This document shows, one piece after another, positions 47,212 to 56,573 of a DNA stretch of 64,000 nt. Position numbers and translations under genes: made by a program. The stretch is from positions 1 through 64,000 of the forward strand of contig CAMZIX010000001.1 in the NCBI GenBank assembly GCA_947307375.1, written 5' to 3'. Source of the DNA: an uncultured Clostridia bacterium. GTDB lineage: Bacteria; Bacillota_A; Clostridia; Oscillospirales; Oscillospiraceae. Each line of letters opens with the position of its first letter. Position 1 is the first letter of the stretch. Below the pieces are notes generated by a model, which was given only the letters and a program-made list of their open reading frames with translations, searched no databases and was not told where the DNA came from.

Positions 47212-48928
47212 GCGCCAGTCTCTCCGCCAGCGCCTCGTCGGCCTGCGCGACGAGCGTTTTATAGTCCGTGTAGATCACCTTGCCCGGAAGGGCGCCCGCA
47301 GGCTTGCGGACGAAGCGGATCATCGCATAGTCCACGGGGATCTTGCCGCCGTCCCGCCCCTGCGAGTGCCAGGCGGCGAGGCTCGCGGCCTGCTCCAGCG
47401 TGCGGAGCGGAGGCGACTCGCCCTCGCAGCGGACGATCACATGGCTGCCGTGCAGTTTCTGCGTATGCAGCCAGTAGTCTGTGCGGTGTGCGATCCTGGT
47501 CGTCAGCTCGTCGTTCTGCAGGTTGTTGCGCCCGACCAGGATCTCAAACCCGTCGTCCGAGCGATAAACCAGCGGGCCCTGCGGCCTGCTTTTTTCGTTC
47601 TTTTTCCTTTGCTGCTGTTTCAGATAGCCGGTCTCGGTCAGTTCGCGGCGCAGTTCCGCCAGATCCTTTTCACTCTCCGCGCGCTCGATCTGATCCAGCA
47701 CGCTGTCGAGATAGTCCAGCTGCTGCTCGCCCTGCGCGAGAAAGCCGCGCAGGTATTCCGCCGCCGCTTTCCGCTTGCGGTACTCCTTGAAGAGCGCGGC
47801 CGCGTTCTGCTGCGGCGTTTTCAGCGGGTCGAGCGGGATGACGACCTCCGGGCTGTCCTCCTGATAGTAATCGGTGCAGCGGAGCTCCCTGTCCCCTTTC
47901 CGAAGCCGGTACAGATTCGCGGTCAGCAGCTCGGCCTGCTTCCGGATCTCCTCGCGGCACTCCGTGCGGCGGAATTCCTCGCGCTGCAGGTTCAGCTTGC
48001 GCTGCTGACGATCGCGCGCCGTACGGACCGTTTTCAGCAGATCATGGCTTCTGCGCCGCTGTCGCTCCGCGCGCTCGCGCTGAGCGTAGAAGGAATCCAG
48101 CAGCGCGGAGAAGTCCGCGAAGCGTCGGTTTTCCCTCTGTGTGCCGTACTGCCCGATCTCCATAAAGCTGAAGTCCCGGGGCATTTCGTTTTCCAGGAGC
48201 ATCGTGGGTGCATAGTCCCGCTCCGCCACACGCCGCGACAGCTTCAGAAGCTCGTCGGCAAGCCGGTCATAGTCCCCGCCGCAGCGGAAGGCAATCTCCC
48301 GGCAGATCAGCGGAGAAAGCCCGGAAAAGCGATCCAGCAGCCAGCGGTCGACCGGGACGGAGCGGTCCGCCGGCCCGATCAAAGCCGGGATCTGCTCGGC
48401 CCGCAGATCGAAAAAGCTGGTCTTGTCCTGCTTCGGCGGCATGCGGTAGCGCATGCCGGGCAGCAGGCGGCGCAGCTCGTCCCCCGCGTAATCCATGCGC
48501 CGCAGGCAGTCGATAATGATCCCGTCCTCGCCGACGAGGATCAGGTTCGAGCTGCGGCCGATCATCTCGACGATCAGCGTTTTTCCGGCGAGGTCTCCCA
48601 TCTCGTCCCGGGACGCGAGGTCCAGGCGCAGCATACGCTCGTGCTCGGGCTGCGTGAGAGACAGGATGCGCGCGCCGGTCAGATGCTTGCGCAGCAGCAT
48701 GCAGAACATCGGCGGCTCGGCAGGGTTTTCCATCGTCTCCGCGGTCAGGTGCACGCGGGCGTTCCCGACGCCCGCCGCGATCAGGAGCTTTGCGCCGCCG
48801 GCCTTTCCACGCAGGGAAAGAAGCAGCAGGTCCCGTTCGGGCTGCTGCACTTTTTCGATTTTCGCGCCCTCGAGCTGCGGAGCGAGCTCCGCGCACAGCG
48901 CCTGCAGACAGATGGCGTCCAGCGGCAT
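47201..48928 (-). CDS. rqcH: RqcH (NFACT-family ribosome quality control factor)
   Basis: A 575-aa protein once annotated as fibronectin-binding protein. The NFACT-N domain spans 1-180 (MPLDAICLQALCAELAPQLEGAKI), followed by helix-hairpin-helix and a long coiled coil (about 270-430). The NFACT-R domain is 440-560 (DGFEILVGRNNLQNDELTTR...DYWLHTQKLHGSHVIVR). It adds Ala tails to nascent chains on stalled 50S subunits. GGAGGAA overlaps the mrnC stop just before the ATG. Confidence 0.94.
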   Translation of the reverse strand: MPLDAICLQALCAELAPQLEGAKIEKVQQPERDLLLLSLRGKAGGAKLLIAAGVGNARVHLTAETMENPAEPPMFCMLLRKHLTGARILSLTQPEHERMLRLDLASRDEMGDLAGKTLIVEMIGRSSNLILVGEDGIIIDCLRRMDYAGDELRRLLPGMRYRMPPKQDKTSFFDLRAEQIPALIGPADRSVPVDRWLLDRFSGLSPLICREIAFRCGGDYDRLADELLKLSRRVAERDYAPTMLLENEMPRDFSFMEIGQYGTQRENRRFADFSALLDSFYAQRERAERQRRRSHDLLKTVRTARDRQQRKLNLQREEFRRTECREEIRKQAELLTANLYRLRKGDRELRCTDYYQEDSPEVVIPLDPLKTPQQNAAALFKEYRKRKAAAEYLRGFLAQGEQQLDYLDSVLDQIERAESEKDLAELRRELTETGYLKQQQRKKNEKSRPQGPLVYRSDDGFEILVGRNNLQNDELTTRIAHRTDYWLHTQKLHGSHVIVRCEGESPPLRTLEQAASLAAWHSQGRDGGKIPVDYAMIRFVRKPAGALPGKVIYTDYKTLVAQADEALAERLAQKK

Positions 48929-48931
48929 GCC

Positions 48932-49333
48932 TTATTCCTCCGTGATCTTGGAAAACAGCTCGGACAGCCGTTCCCGGCGGCCCAGCAGATACAGCCAGCC
49001 GAAGAGCGCCTCCAGCCCGGTGGCGCTGTGGTACTCGGCCACGCTCGCCTTCGGCGGGATGCCGTGGACCTTGGTGTTCCTCCCGCGGCGGTAGACGGCG
49101 CTCTCCTCCTCCGTCAGCAGCGGCAGAAGCTTTTCAGCAGCCTGCGCCTGGGCGGAGGCCCGAACCAGGCGCACCGTCTCGCGGTGGAGGTCCTGGATGG
49201 CCTGATGGCCGCCGGTACAGAGCATGCTGCGCACCAGCAGCTCATATACGCCGTCGCCCACATGGGCCAGGCCGAGCATGCTGATGCGATTCACGTCCTC
49301 GGGATTCATTTGCGGATGAAACAGATCACTCAT
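48932..49333 (-). CDS. mrnC: Mini-ribonuclease III
   Basis: A 133-aa RNase III-type nuclease lacking the dsRNA-binding domain; it matures 23S rRNA. Markers are ISMLGLAHVGDGVYELLVRS (catalytic Asp) and YHSATGLEALFGWLYLLG (catalytic Glu). It lies 41 bp after ftsK and 3 bp before rqcH, not in its usual cysS neighbourhood. Confidence 0.94.
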   Translation of the reverse strand: MSDLFHPQMNPEDVNRISMLGLAHVGDGVYELLVRSMLCTGGHQAIQDLHRETVRLVRASAQAQAAEKLLPLLTEEESAVYRRGRNTKVHGIPPKASVAEYHSATGLEALFGWLYLLGRRERLSELFSKITEE

Positions 49334-49374
49334 AACTCAACACATGAGGAAAGGGCGAATACACGCCCTCTCCC

Positions 49375-51990
49375 TTAATAATCCATATTGTCGCTGTCGT
49401 CGTTCATGTCCCGCGCGATCGCCAGATCACTGTCGGAGGCCATGCCGAGCTGCGCCTGCAGTTCCTGCCAGCCCTCGCGGTCGATCGTCACGCTGCGGGG
49501 CTTGGCCCCCTCGTAGGGTCCGACGATCCCGAGCTCTTCCATCTGGTCGACGATGCGCGCGGCGCGGGAATAGCCGAGCTTTACGCGGCGCTGCAGCATC
49601 GAGACCGAACAGGATTTTGCCTCGAGCACCGCCTCGACCGCCTGCGGGAGCATCTCGTCGTAGTCGCCGGCCGGGCTGTCTTCCGCAGCCGCCTTCCCGT
49701 TGTCGCCGCTTTTTTCCTCGGCGGCCTTGTTCATGTAGTCCTCGATGTCCGCATTGGACTGCGCGCCGCCGGCGTTCTCCTTGATGAACTGGACCACGGC
49801 CTCGCGTTCCTCGTCGGAGACGAAGGCGCCCTGGATGCGGACCGGCTTGCCGACGCCGACCGGAGAGAACAGCATGTCGCCCATGCCGACCAGCTTTTCT
49901 GCGCCGCTCTGGTCGAGGATGATGCGGCTCTCCATCGCGGAGGAGACCGCGAAGGCGATGCGGGACGGGACGTTGGCCTTCATCAGACCGGTGATGACGT
50001 CCGCGGAGGGACGCTGCGTCGCGATAACAAGGTGCATACCGGCCGCGCGGCCCATCTGCGCCACGCGGCAGATGCTCTCCTCGACTTCCTTCGCGGCGAT
50101 CATCATCAGATCGGCCAGCTCGTCGATCACGATCACGACCTGCGGCAGCGGCTGCTCGCCGCTCGTCTCGCAGTGGCGGTTGTAGCCCTCGATATCGCGC
50201 ACGCCCGCCTCGGAGAAGAGGCGGTAGCGCTTGAGCATCTCGACCACCGACCACTGCAGCGCGCCGGCCGCCTTTTTCGGATCGGTGACGACCGGGACGA
50301 AGAGGTGCGGGATGCCGTTATAGACGCCGAGCTCGACCATCTTCGGGTCGATCATGATGAGCTTGACTTCATCCGGCCGGGCCTTGTACAGCAGGCTCAG
50401 AATCAGGCTGTTCATGCAGACCGACTTGCCGGAGCCGGTGGTGCCGGCGATCAGCAGATGCGGGAGCTTGGCGATGTTGCCGACGATGCCCTCGCCGCTG
50501 ATGTCCTTGCCGAGGGCGAAGCTGATCTTGCTCTTGGCGTTGACAAACTTGGGCGTTTCAAGGATGTCGCGCAAATAGACGGTGCTGACCAGCTTGTTCG
50601 GCACCTCGATGCCCACGGTGGAGATCTTCTCCGGGATCGGCGCGATGCGGACGTTGACAACGCCGAGCGCCAGAGCCAGGTCGCCCGCCAGATTCGTCAC
50701 GCGGGAGAGCTTGACGCCCTGCTCAAGCTCGATGTCGTAGCGCGTCACGGTGGGGCCGCGGATCACGCCGACGATGGCGGAGCTGATGCCGAAGCTGTGC
50801 AGCGCGTTTTCCAGGCGCTCGCGATTGAGGCGCACCTCGTCGCGGTAGTCCGTGCCGAGGCTGCTCCCGCCGTGCAGCAGCGTGATCGGCGGGAACTGAT
50901 AGGGCGCCTGCTCGGGCTGATCCGCGATCGTATCGGCCACGGCCTTCGCCTCGGCCTCCACGTCCAGCTTGGCGGGCTTCTTCGCGCGCGGAGGATCGGA
51001 GATCTCCGTCGCGGCGACCGTCGGCTTGACCTTGACAGCCGCGCTCTGCGGCTCGCGCTGCAGCGCGATGCCCGCGAGATCCGCCGCGGCCTCCAGATCC
51101 ATCGGCTCCACACGCTCCGTGGGGCTGACGGTCTGCACCGGAGGCGTCGGCTTTTTGGTCACGCGAGCGCGCTTCGGCTTGGATCCCGCCGTGCTTTTAT
51201 CTTCAAATTCGCGCACCGGAATAAACTCTTCGTCGTCGCCCAGCGGGAGGTCCATCTCCCGGCCGTTGCGGCCGAGAGGCCGCGGGAAGGGATCCGCCGC
51301 GGTCTTCTTTTTCTTTGACGCGGACGCGGGTTTGGTCTCGAAGGGAAGATCCGGCTCCGGCTCATAGGGACGGGTGGCGCGCTCTTTGATTTTGCTCGCG
51401 GTTCCGCTGACGTCGAATTTCGTGCCGATGATCAGAAAGAGGCCGAAAAGCACCAGCAGAACGATGAAAGCGCCGGCCTTGCTGAGCCAGTGATAAAGGG
51501 CGTAGCCCAAGAGCCCGCCCAAGATCCCGCCGGAGGCCAGAAGCTGACCCGTGTGCGAAAGATCCTTGACGACGGGCTGCAGTTCAAAGTCCTCGGGAGG
51601 CGCGCCGACGTTCAGGACCTGCATCATCGCGCCGAAGAGGATCGGCAGCAGGAGGATGCAGAGGACGCGGACCGCCACCGGCCTTCCGTGATGAAAAAGC
51701 AGGATGACGGCGCAGAACAGAAAGGCGGGAGCCGCCAGCCAGAAGCCGTAACCGAGCAGCGATCTCATCCCGTTCGTCACGCGCACGATCACCGTGCCCT
51801 CGTTATTAAAAAAGCTGATGATCAGAAAAACGGCGGCAAGGAAGAACAGGACCCCCAGGATCTCACGGCGCATGGGCGCCGCGGGCTCAGGCTGGGGCGC
51901 CTGCCGCTTCGAGCCGGCGGACTTCGTCGAAGCTTTTGTCGACGAGGCGCCGGAGGTCTTTTTCTTTTTTGATTTGGAGCTCTGTGCCAT
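49375..51990 (-). CDS. ftsK: DNA translocase FtsK/SpoIIIE
   Basis: An 871-aa septal DNA pump. Residues 1-45 are a Lys/Ser-rich tail, then four membrane helices (about 45-190), a Pro/Ala/Lys linker, and the motor with Walker A GTTGSGKSVCMN and Walker B QVVIVIDELADLM. The C-terminal gamma winged helix is AKSCSVSMLQRRVKLGYSRAARIVDQMEELGIVGPYEG. In spore formers this protein moves the chromosome into the forespore. ATG 51990 has AAAGGAA upstream; the longer frame is a uppP shadow. Confidence 0.96.
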   Translation of the reverse strand: MAQSSKSKKKKTSGASSTKASTKSAGSKRQAPQPEPAAPMRREILGVLFFLAAVFLIISFFNNEGTVIVRVTNGMRSLLGYGFWLAAPAFLFCAVILLFHHGRPVAVRVLCILLLPILFGAMMQVLNVGAPPEDFELQPVVKDLSHTGQLLASGGILGGLLGYALYHWLSKAGAFIVLLVLFGLFLIIGTKFDVSGTASKIKERATRPYEPEPDLPFETKPASASKKKKTAADPFPRPLGRNGREMDLPLGDDEEFIPVREFEDKSTAGSKPKRARVTKKPTPPVQTVSPTERVEPMDLEAAADLAGIALQREPQSAAVKVKPTVAATEISDPPRAKKPAKLDVEAEAKAVADTIADQPEQAPYQFPPITLLHGGSSLGTDYRDEVRLNRERLENALHSFGISSAIVGVIRGPTVTRYDIELEQGVKLSRVTNLAGDLALALGVVNVRIAPIPEKISTVGIEVPNKLVSTVYLRDILETPKFVNAKSKISFALGKDISGEGIVGNIAKLPHLLIAGTTGSGKSVCMNSLILSLLYKARPDEVKLIMIDPKMVELGVYNGIPHLFVPVVTDPKKAAGALQWSVVEMLKRYRLFSEAGVRDIEGYNRHCETSGEQPLPQVVIVIDELADLMMIAAKEVEESICRVAQMGRAAGMHLVIATQRPSADVITGLMKANVPSRIAFAVSSAMESRIILDQSGAEKLVGMGDMLFSPVGVGKPVRIQGAFVSDEEREAVVQFIKENAGGAQSNADIEDYMNKAAEEKSGDNGKAAAEDSPAGDYDEMLPQAVEAVLEAKSCSVSMLQRRVKLGYSRAARIVDQMEELGIVGPYEGAKPRSVTIDREGWQELQAQLGMASDSDLAIARDMNDDSDNMDY

Positions 51991-52010
51991 GAGCGATTCC
52001 TTTCCCCTTA

Positions 52011-52844
52011 TCAGAAAATCATCGTCAGGATGATGGACATGGCGCCGGCGACCCAGCAGTAATAGGCAAAGCCGCCGAAATGTCCGCTGCGGGAGATGCG
52101 TTTGAGCAGCGAGATCGCGCCGATGCCGGTGATCATCGCCACCGCCGTGCCGACCAGGTAGGCCGGCATGCTGGACCAATCGATGCCCTCCTCGATCGCG
52201 TCGGCAAAGCTGAGGATATTGGCGCCGAGAACGGCGGGAAGACTCATCAGGAAGGCGAACTTCACCGCGAATTCCCGCTTCAGCCCCGTGGCGAGGCCGG
52301 CAGTGATCGTGGTGCCCGAGCGGGAAAGGCCCGGGATCGTGGCCACGCACTGACACACGCCGATCAGCAGGGCGTCTACCATGGTCATGTTTTTCTCCGT
52401 CTTGCCGCCCTGTACCATTTTATCGGATACATAGAGCATAAAGCCGGTGAAGATCAGCATGACGCCGATAAAAATGCTGTTGTAATAAAGGCCCTCCACC
52501 ATGTCTTTGATCGGCATGATGAGGAACAGCGGGAGCGTCGCCAGCACGATCATCAGAAACAGACGCGCCGCGGGATAGTGCTCCTTGCGCTTTCCGGCCT
52601 GAGGTCCCAGATTCACGAAACCCAGCACCTCGAAGAACATATCCACGATATCCTGCCAGTAAACCACGCAGATGGAGATCAGCGTGCCCAGATGCAGCAG
52701 CACGTCGAAAAACATATGTCCGTTCTCGGCTGTGGTCATATCGAACAGATTATTGAGGATCGAAAGATGACCCGAGCTGGATATCGGCAGAAACTCCGCC
52801 AGACCCTGGACAAGGCCGAGAATGATCGCATTCCAAATCGACAA
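52011..52844 (-). CDS. uppP: undecaprenyl-diphosphatase UppP/BacA
   Basis: A 277-aa polytopic membrane enzyme recycling the cell-wall lipid carrier. Motifs are GLVQGLAEFLPISSSGHL near the N-terminus and IPGLSRSGTTITAGLATGL later. The start is TTG 52844, 8 nt after AGGGGG. It precedes ftsK by 20 bp in one operon. Confidence 0.95.
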   Translation of the reverse strand: MSIWNAIILGLVQGLAEFLPISSSGHLSILNNLFDMTTAENGHMFFDVLLHLGTLISICVVYWQDIVDMFFEVLGFVNLGPQAGKRKEHYPAARLFLMIVLATLPLFLIMPIKDMVEGLYYNSIFIGVMLIFTGFMLYVSDKMVQGGKTEKNMTMVDALLIGVCQCVATIPGLSRSGTTITAGLATGLKREFAVKFAFLMSLPAVLGANILSFADAIEEGIDWSSMPAYLVGTAVAMITGIGAISLLKRISRSGHFGGFAYYCWVAGAMSIILTMIF

Positions 52845-52877
52845 AACAACTTCCCCCTAAAAACTCATAACATTATA

Positions 52878-52906
52878 TTTATAGCACATTTTTCCCGATA
52901 TGACAA
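52878..52906 (-). promoter_or_regulatory. promoter of the uppP-ftsK-mrnC-rqcH operon
   Basis: TTGTCA (52901-52906), 17-bp spacer, TATAAA (52878-52883). Confidence 0.82.
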
Positions 52907-52925
52907 GTATCCGGGACTGGCCGAC

Positions 52926-53474
52926 TCAGGACAGGGTCAAACGCTGATATGCTGCGCCGTCCAGGTCTTTCCAGATCCATTCCCGGTCCTCCAGGAGGAT
53001 ATATCCGCGCGCAGAGCCCTCCTTCGGGATCGAAACGGAGCCGGGATTGAAAATGTAAATGCCTTCGGTCGTCTGTTCCCGGCACGGCAGATGGGTGTGC
53101 CCGTGCAGCAGCACGTCCCCGGCCCGCAGCTGAGGCAGCGCTTCCCTGTTCCAGAGATGGCCGTGCGTGACAAAAACCGCGTGCCGGCCCGAGAAGAGCA
53201 GACTGTAATCCGCCATCATCGGGAAGCGCAGCACCATCTGGTCGATCTCCGCGTCGCAGTTGCCGCGCACACCGAAGATCCTGCCGCTGCGCTCGTTGAG
53301 CATGGCGGCGACCTCCATCGGCGCGTATTCCTCCGGCAGCGCATTGCGCGGGCCGTGATACAGGATATCCCCCAACAGGACCAGGCGGTCCGCCCCCTCA
53401 CGGTCCCAGGCCTCCAGCAGGCGGCGGCACCAATGGGCCGAGCCGTGGATATCGCTGGCGATCATCAGTTTCAT
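52926..53474 (-). CDS. yfcE: YfcE-family metallophosphoesterase
   Basis: A 182-aa calcineurin-type phosphoesterase with the metal motifs DIHGS (about residue 8), GDILYHG, GNCD, THGH and GHTHLP. The short form matches YfcE/MJ0936 phosphodiesterases; the physiological substrate is unknown. ATG 53474 is chosen over GTG 53483 by spacing from AGGAG. Confidence 0.9.
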   Translation of the reverse strand: MKLMIASDIHGSAHWCRRLLEAWDREGADRLVLLGDILYHGPRNALPEEYAPMEVAAMLNERSGRIFGVRGNCDAEIDQMVLRFPMMADYSLLFSGRHAVFVTHGHLWNREALPQLRAGDVLLHGHTHLPCREQTTEGIYIFNPGSVSIPKEGSARGYILLEDREWIWKDLDGAAYQRLTLS

Positions 53475-53497
53475 ATCAATCACGCTCCTCTGCCTGT

Positions 53498-53526
53498 ATT
53501 ATACCTGTTCCCCGCTCATTCTTCAA
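53498..53526 (-). promoter_or_regulatory. promoter of the YfcE-like gene
   Basis: TTGAAG (53521-53526), 17-bp spacer, TATAAT (53498-53503). Confidence 0.8.
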
Positions 53527-53547
53527 TCGAAAAGTATGCGGGCTCCC

Positions 53548-53576
53548 TTGACTTTTCCCGGAATATCAAGGATAAT
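53548..53576 (+). promoter_or_regulatory. promoter of the deoxyinosine glycosylase gene
   Basis: TTGACT (53548-53553), 17-bp spacer, GATAAT (53571-53576), 20 bp before the ATG. Confidence 0.75.
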
Positions 53577-53595
53577 TCAGCAAAGAGGTGATCAC

Positions 53596-54135
53596 ATGCC
53601 CGCAGAACGTCAGGCGCTCTCGCACGGCTTCGGGCCGTTCTACACGCCGGAATCGCGCGTTTTGATCCTCGGCAGCTTCCCCTCGGTGAAATCCCGTGAG
53701 CAAAGCTTCTTTTACGGTCACCCCCGCAACCGCTTCTGGCCGGTGCTGGCCGCGATCTGCCGTGAGGAGACGCCGGACACGCTCGAGGAGAAAAAGGCTT
53801 TTCTGGAACGTCATCACATCGCGCTGTATGACGTGATCGAAAGCTGCAGCATCGTCGGCTCGTCCGACAGCAGCATCCGTGACGTCGTGCCGGCGGATCT
53901 GCGGCCGATCCTGGCCGGGACTTCGGTGGGAAACCGGATCTACACCAACGGGAAAACGGCCGCCGCGCTTTACGAGCGCTATCTGTTCCCGCTGCTCGGC
54001 ATCCCCGCCGTGCCGCTTCCCTCCACGAGCCCGGCCAACGCCGCCTGTTCTCTGCCGAAGCTGACGGAGCGCTGGGCGGCAGACCTGTTTCCGGCTTTAT
54101 CGGATTGCGTCCAAAATCCTTCGGAGAACGCATAA
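53596..54135 (+). CDS. DNA-deoxyinosine glycosylase (uracil-DNA glycosylase superfamily)
   Basis: A 179-aa protein with RVLILGSFPSVKSREQSFFYGHPRNRFWPVLAAI, the family motif replacing the GxDPY of classical UDG, and the second motif LPSTSPANAA. Members remove hypoxanthine or uracil from DNA. GAGGTG precedes ATG 53596. Confidence 0.88.
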   Translation: MPAERQALSHGFGPFYTPESRVLILGSFPSVKSREQSFFYGHPRNRFWPVLAAICREETPDTLEEKKAFLERHHIALYDVIESCSIVGSSDSSIRDVVPADLRPILAGTSVGNRIYTNGKTAAALYERYLFPLLGIPAVPLPSTSPANAACSLPKLTERWAADLFPALSDCVQNPSENA

Positions 54136-54142
54136 AAAAAGC

Positions 54143-54171
54143 TTGAATTGTGGATTTAGGTATGCTATACT
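54143..54171 (+). promoter_or_regulatory. promoter of secG
   Basis: TTGAAT (54143-54148), 17-bp spacer, TATACT (54166-54171). Confidence 0.83.
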
Positions 54172-54214
54172 GTCAAAGCTGTCAAACTGAAAAATATCGA
54201 AAGGATTGATATAC

Positions 54215-54451
54215 ATGACTGCCATCAAGATCATTCTCACGGTCCTTCAGCTTCTCTCCGGTCTCGCGGTGACCGCCGTCGTTCTGATGCAGAGCGGCAA
54301 GAGCGCGGGTCTGTCCGGCGCCATCTCCGGCGGCGCCGAGACCTTCCTGTCCAAGGGCAAGGCCAAGACCTGGGACGAAAAGCTCGCCAAGGCGACGCCC
54401 TGGTTTGCCGGCGTGTTCGTTCTGCTGACCTTCGTGCTGCATTTCGTTTGA
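54215..54451 (+). CDS. secG: preprotein translocase subunit SecG
   Basis: A 78-aa protein with two membrane helices (IKIILTVLQLLSGLAVTAVVLMQ and PWFAGVFVLLTFVLHF) and the SecG hallmark LMQSGKSAGLSGAISGGAETFL between them. It is part of the SecYEG channel. ATG 54215, GAAAGGA upstream. It is monocistronic with promoter and terminator. Confidence 0.94.
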   Translation: MTAIKIILTVLQLLSGLAVTAVVLMQSGKSAGLSGAISGGAETFLSKGKAKTWDEKLAKATPWFAGVFVLLTFVLHFV

Positions 54452-54458
54452 CCGAAAC

Positions 54459-54497
54459 AAAAAATCCCCGTCCGATCCCTTCGGACGGGGGTTTTTC
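54459..54497. terminator. bidirectional terminator between secG and the Spx/ArsC-like gene
   Basis: Stem CCCCGTCCGA / TCGGACGGGG with A-run before and T-run after. Confidence 0.9.
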
Positions 54498-54829
54498 TAT
54501 TCCCAGGTTTTCCAGATCTCCGGGCAATAGCCGACGGTGGCCTGCCTGCCGTTTCGAACGACAGGCGTTTTGATGAGATACGGATCTTCATAGAGCTTAT
54601 CGAGCTTAGCCTCGTTCGAGGCCAGATACTGCAGCAGCGGATAATCCTGATCCTTCTCGTCGATCAGCGCCTCGAGACCGACGGCGTTTCTCACAGAGCT
54701 CAGCTCGCCGCGGCTCATGCCGTATTTCAACAGATCGATATACTGATATTTGATCCGACGCTCTTTGAACCAGCGCTCGGCTTTTTTTGTGTCAAAGCAC
54801 TTGGCTTTGCCGAAAATCTGGATGTTCAT
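54497..54829 (-). CDS. ArsC/Spx-family protein
   Basis: A 110-aa thioredoxin-fold protein beginning IQIFGKAKCFDTKKAERWFKERRI, with a single cysteine (Cys11) in place of the Spx CxxC. Then LLKYGMSRGELSSVRNAVG and LIKTPVVRNGRQATVGY, the conserved cis-Pro region. It may be an arsenate-reductase-like or regulatory protein; the sequence does not settle this. It follows rnj by 3 bp and shares its transcript. Confidence 0.82.
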   Translation of the reverse strand: MNIQIFGKAKCFDTKKAERWFKERRIKYQYIDLLKYGMSRGELSSVRNAVGLEALIDEKDQDYPLLQYLASNEAKLDKLYEDPYLIKTPVVRNGRQATVGYCPEIWKTWE

Positions 54830-54832
54830 GCT

Positions 54833-56491
54833 TCAAATCTCCGTAATCACCGGCAGGATCATCGGGCTGCGGCGCGTCGCCTTGAACAGATAGCCCGAGA
54901 CATTGGATTTGACCTTGGCCTTGATGCTGGTCCAGTCCGTGATATGCGCCTCGCGGCATGCGTCGACCGTCTCATAGGTCACGCGTTCCAGCTCGCCCAT
55001 CAGCTCCTCGGCCTCTTTGACGTAGATGAAGCCGCGGGTCACGATCTCGGGCTTGGCGATCAGGGTATGGTCGTAGGACGAGTACGGCAGAACGATCACG
55101 ATCATGCCGTCCTCCGCCAGGCGCTGGCGGTCATGCAGCACGACGCTGCCCACTTCTCCGCCGCCGATGCCGTTGACCAGCACGGCGCCGGCCGGCACCG
55201 CGCCCTCGATCTCGATCGACTTCTTTCCGACGACGATCACGCTGCCGTTTTCCGCGATGACGACATTATGCGGCTGCACGCCCATCAGCTTGCCGAGCTC
55301 CGCGTGCTTGACCAGCATGCGCTGCTCGCCGTGAAGCGGGATAAAATACTTCGGCTTCGTCAGCGCCAGCATCATCTTCAGCTCCTCCTGCGAGGCGTGG
55401 CCGGAGACGTGCAGGTCGGTGTGGCGGTCGTAAATGACCTCCGCTCCCTTGGCGAAGAGCGCGTCGATGACACGGCTGATGGTGTTCTCGTTGCCGGGGA
55501 TGGCCGAGGCGGAAATGATCACGCGGTCGCCCGCGTCGATGTGCACCTGCTTATGCTCGGAAAATGCCATGCGATACAGGGCGGACATGCTCTCGCCCTG
55601 GCTGCCGGTGGAGATGATGACGACCTGGTCGTTGGGCAGACGGTTGGCCTGGTCGAGGTCGATCAGCACGTTTTCCGGGATCTCCATATAGCCGAGCTCC
55701 ATCGACACCTTCAGCACGTTTTCCATGCTGCGGCCGGAGATCGCCACGCGGCGGCCGTACTTGTCCGCGACGGAAATGATCTGCTGCAGGCGATGGACGT
55801 TGGAGGCGAAGGTGGTGATGATGATGCGCTTTTTGCAGCCGACAAAGAGCTTGTCGAAGCTCTCGCCGACCTTGCGCTCGGAATCGGAATGGCCGGGCTT
55901 TTCCACATTGGTCGAGTCGCCCAGGAGGGCGAGCACACCCTCGTTGCCGAGCTGTCCGAGGCGCGTCAGGTCGATCATGCCGCCGCTGATCGGCGTCACG
56001 TCGATCTTCCAGTCGCCGGTGTGGATCAGCGTGCCGATCGGCGTTTTGATCGCAAGGGCCACGGAATCCGGGATGGAGTGGTTGACGTGGATGAATTCCA
56101 CGGTGAAGCAGCCGAGGCGGAAGACCGAGCCGGGCTTCTTGGTAAAGATCTGGGTGTTGTAAAGCAGATCGTGCTCGTCAAGCTTCAGCTCCACGAGCGC
56201 CGCCGTCAGCGGCGTGGTGTAGATGGGAACGTCGAGCTCCCGGAGCACATAGGGAACGGCGCCGATGTGGTCCTCGTGACCGTGGGTCAGGATGATGCCG
56301 CGGATCTTATCGACATTGGCGCGCAGATAACTGATGTCGGGCAGGACGATATCGATGCCGTACATATCCTCGTCGGGAAAGCCCATGCCGCAGTCGACGA
56401 CGATGATATCGCTGCCGAATTCATAGGCCGTCATGTTCTTCCCGATCTCACCGAGACCGCCCAAAGGGATGATTTTTAACTTGGATTGCAT
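54833..56491 (-). CDS. rnj: ribonuclease J
   Basis: A 552-aa metallo-beta-lactamase/beta-CASP ribonuclease with both endonuclease and 5'-exonuclease activity, central to RNA decay in Firmicutes. Motifs are LTHGHEDHIGAVPY, LIHTGDWKID and SGHASQEELKMML. The start ATG just after GGAGATTCT is preferred to the upstream TTG 56554. The gene lies between recR and the ArsC-like gene. Confidence 0.95.
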   Translation of the reverse strand: MQSKLKIIPLGGLGEIGKNMTAYEFGSDIIVVDCGMGFPDEDMYGIDIVLPDISYLRANVDKIRGIILTHGHEDHIGAVPYVLRELDVPIYTTPLTAALVELKLDEHDLLYNTQIFTKKPGSVFRLGCFTVEFIHVNHSIPDSVALAIKTPIGTLIHTGDWKIDVTPISGGMIDLTRLGQLGNEGVLALLGDSTNVEKPGHSDSERKVGESFDKLFVGCKKRIIITTFASNVHRLQQIISVADKYGRRVAISGRSMENVLKVSMELGYMEIPENVLIDLDQANRLPNDQVVIISTGSQGESMSALYRMAFSEHKQVHIDAGDRVIISASAIPGNENTISRVIDALFAKGAEVIYDRHTDLHVSGHASQEELKMMLALTKPKYFIPLHGEQRMLVKHAELGKLMGVQPHNVVIAENGSVIVVGKKSIEIEGAVPAGAVLVNGIGGGEVGSVVLHDRQRLAEDGMIVIVLPYSSYDHTLIAKPEIVTRGFIYVKEAEELMGELERVTYETVDACREAHITDWTSIKAKVKSNVSGYLFKATRRSPMILPVITEI

Positions 56492-56573
56492 AGAATCTCC
56501 ATTCAAAGTGTATGTAAAAAGGTCTTTGCAGGAATCATATCCAGCATGATTCAATTATATAACGCGGAGGCGC

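Noticed and set aside
52080..53591. 503-codon plus-strand frame across uppP and the YfcE gene
   Set aside because: Antisense to two recognised genes and their promoters; no binding site.
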